Shown in pieces: positions 5,843-6,754 of a stretch of DNA of 6,754 nt. Numbering within the stretch: position 1 is the stretch's first letter; each line of letters starts with the position of its first letter. Origin of the DNA: Myxococcota bacterium (GTDB taxonomy: Bacteria; Myxococcota_C; UBA6777); contig CAUJFU010000154.1 of assembly GCA_963169055.1 (NCBI GenBank), positions 1-6,754 on the forward strand. The letters run 5' to 3'. The notes below the pieces were generated by a model. It saw only the letters and a program-made list of their open reading frames with translations, had not been told where the DNA came from and did not search any database. Made by a program: the position numbers and the translations under genes.

Positions 5843-6754
5843 ATGGAATGGATGGCATTGTTTCTAGTGGCTTTGTGCAGTTTTGGTGTGTTATTGGGAA
5901 GTGCGCAGCTTTTTTGGCTTCTGCGCTCGACGCCTTCGCCATCTCCGCCTTCGGACGGGTGGCCTGCCGTGTCCGTCCTCAAGCCGCTCAAAGGCGTGGA
6001 TGACGGTTTGCAAGAAAACCTTGAGACACTTTTTACACAAGATTATCCAAATTACGAACTCCTTTTCGGAGTCGAAGGAGATCACGACCCGGTGATCCCT
6101 TTGCTGCAAAGTGTCGCCGTACGTCACCCGCACATCCCGCACCGCTTGTTTGTCCACCAAGGCGGAGGCGGCTTAAATCCAAAGATATCGAACATTCGGG
6201 CCATTTTACAACATCCCTCCCACGATATCCTTGTGATCAACGATTCGAATATCGCGGTGACACCGACTTATCTGCAAGCGATGGTACGGCCCCTTGCAGA
6301 ACAGCCCAAGGTCGGGCTTGTCAGCAGCCTTTTTGCAGGAACGGGTGAGAAAACCTTCTGGTCTTTTATCGAAAATATGTACATCAACGGTCTGTTGGTG
6401 AATATGCTGGCGGCTTTTTTGGGACTGACTCAAGAGGCCCTTGTGATCGGCAAGTCCAACGCTTTTCGACGAAGCGTATTCGAGCGGCTCGGTGGGTTTG
6501 AAAGCCTTGCTTACCTACAAGCCGAAGATTACCACATGGGAAAGATCTTCCGTTATGCCGGATACAGCGTCGTATTCGCAAACCAAGTTTGCTTCAATCG
6601 CAACCTCTACACAACCTTTCACACGCTGTGGCTGCGTTACATCCGTTGGGGCGTGGCGCGCTCCCGTCTGACGCCCCTGTTGTATCCCTTCGAGATGCTG
6701 CTCAACCCGCTGTTGCTGGCTTCGGTTCTTTGGCTGTGGACGGGTTGGTCTTGG
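5843..6754 (+). CDS. GT21 glycosyltransferase, ceramide glucosyltransferase/HpnI-like (3' end cut)
   Basis: Open for 304 codons to the window edge with no stop. Residues 4-27 form an N-terminal membrane anchor. The GT-A catalytic domain follows with VSVLKPLKGVDDGLQENLET (43-62), closely matching human ceramide glucosyltransferase (UGCG). The GT21 signature is complete: D1 Asp82 (GDHDP), D2 Asp134 (INDSNI), D3 Asp229 (QAEDY) and (R/Q)xxRW as RYIRW (265-269). A hydrophobic stretch begins near residue 283, as expected for the C-terminal membrane segments. The family transfers a sugar from a nucleotide donor to a membrane lipid: ceramide in UGCG, or a hopanoid-linked acceptor in the HpnI group. 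Motifs alone do not distinguish these acceptors. The start at 5843 has an AGAGG stretch 11 bases upstream; the in-frame ATG at 5852 is an alternative. The gene is probably co-transcribed with the DGC-protein gene. Confidence 0.9.
   Translation, partial: MEWMALFLVALCSFGVLLGSAQLFWLLRSTPSPSPPSDGWPAVSVLKPLKGVDDGLQENLETLFTQDYPNYELLFGVEGDHDPVIPLLQSVAVRHPHIPHRLFVHQGGGGLNPKISNIRAILQHPSHDILVINDSNIAVTPTYLQAMVRPLAEQPKVGLVSSLFAGTGEKTFWSFIENMYINGLLVNMLAAFLGLTQEALVIGKSNAFRRSVFERLGGFESLAYLQAEDYHMGKIFRYAGYSVVFANQVCFNRNLYTTFHTLWLRYIRWGVARSRLTPLLYPFEMLLNPLLLASVLWLWTGWSW

Overview
This is bacterial DNA of moderate GC content with compact genes and Shine-Dalgarno starts. No rRNA, tRNA, insertion sequence or CRISPR array was seen. 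The gene families (large ClpA/ClpC-like AAA+ protein with non-standard ends, AbiEii-type nucleotidyltransferase, two-helix membrane protein with a small beta domain, DGC zinc protein, family GT21 glycosyltransferase) suggest a Myxococcota/Bradymonad-like or other former deltaproteobacterial lineage. That placement is a guess from family resemblance and cannot be proved from this window.

Layout. Positions 1-151 hold a GC-rich nested inverted repeat and possibly the 3' end of an upstream gene whose stop overlaps the next start (ATGA). Positions 152-3793 (+) encode a 1213-residue two-ring AAA+ unfoldase-like protein. Its N-terminal domain is not ClpN and its C-terminal ~390 residues look like a degenerate peptide chain release factor 2 (PCRF region plus part of domain 2, without the GGQ hydrolysis motif). 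Converging on it, 3863-4345 (-) encodes a 160-residue membrane protein. A 209-bp gap with two tandem hairpins separates that gene from 4555-5109 (-), a nucleotidyltransferase-fold protein. A divergent promoter region (5110-5374) with two TTGACA boxes on opposite strands follows. To the right, 5375-5821 (+) encodes a DGC-domain zinc-binding protein, and 21 bp later an operon-like gene (5843 to the window end) encodes a ceramide glucosyltransferase/HpnI-like enzyme, cut by the window edge.

The striking object is the AAA+ protein. By manual comparison with ClpB/ClpC and with E. coli RF2, ring 1 keeps an aromatic pore loop but has a degenerate Walker B. Ring 2 keeps all its ATPase residues but has lost the Gly-Tyr-Val-Gly pore loop. 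A VGF tripeptide sits where ClpC carries its ClpP-docking loop. The tail looks like a release factor that can neither read stop codons nor hydrolyse peptidyl-tRNA. The simplest hypothesis is an unfoldase directed to ribosomes, or to something ribosome-like, by a retired release-factor module. The other genes appear unrelated: a possible membrane/lipid pair (DGC protein plus GT21) and an orphan nucleotidyltransferase.
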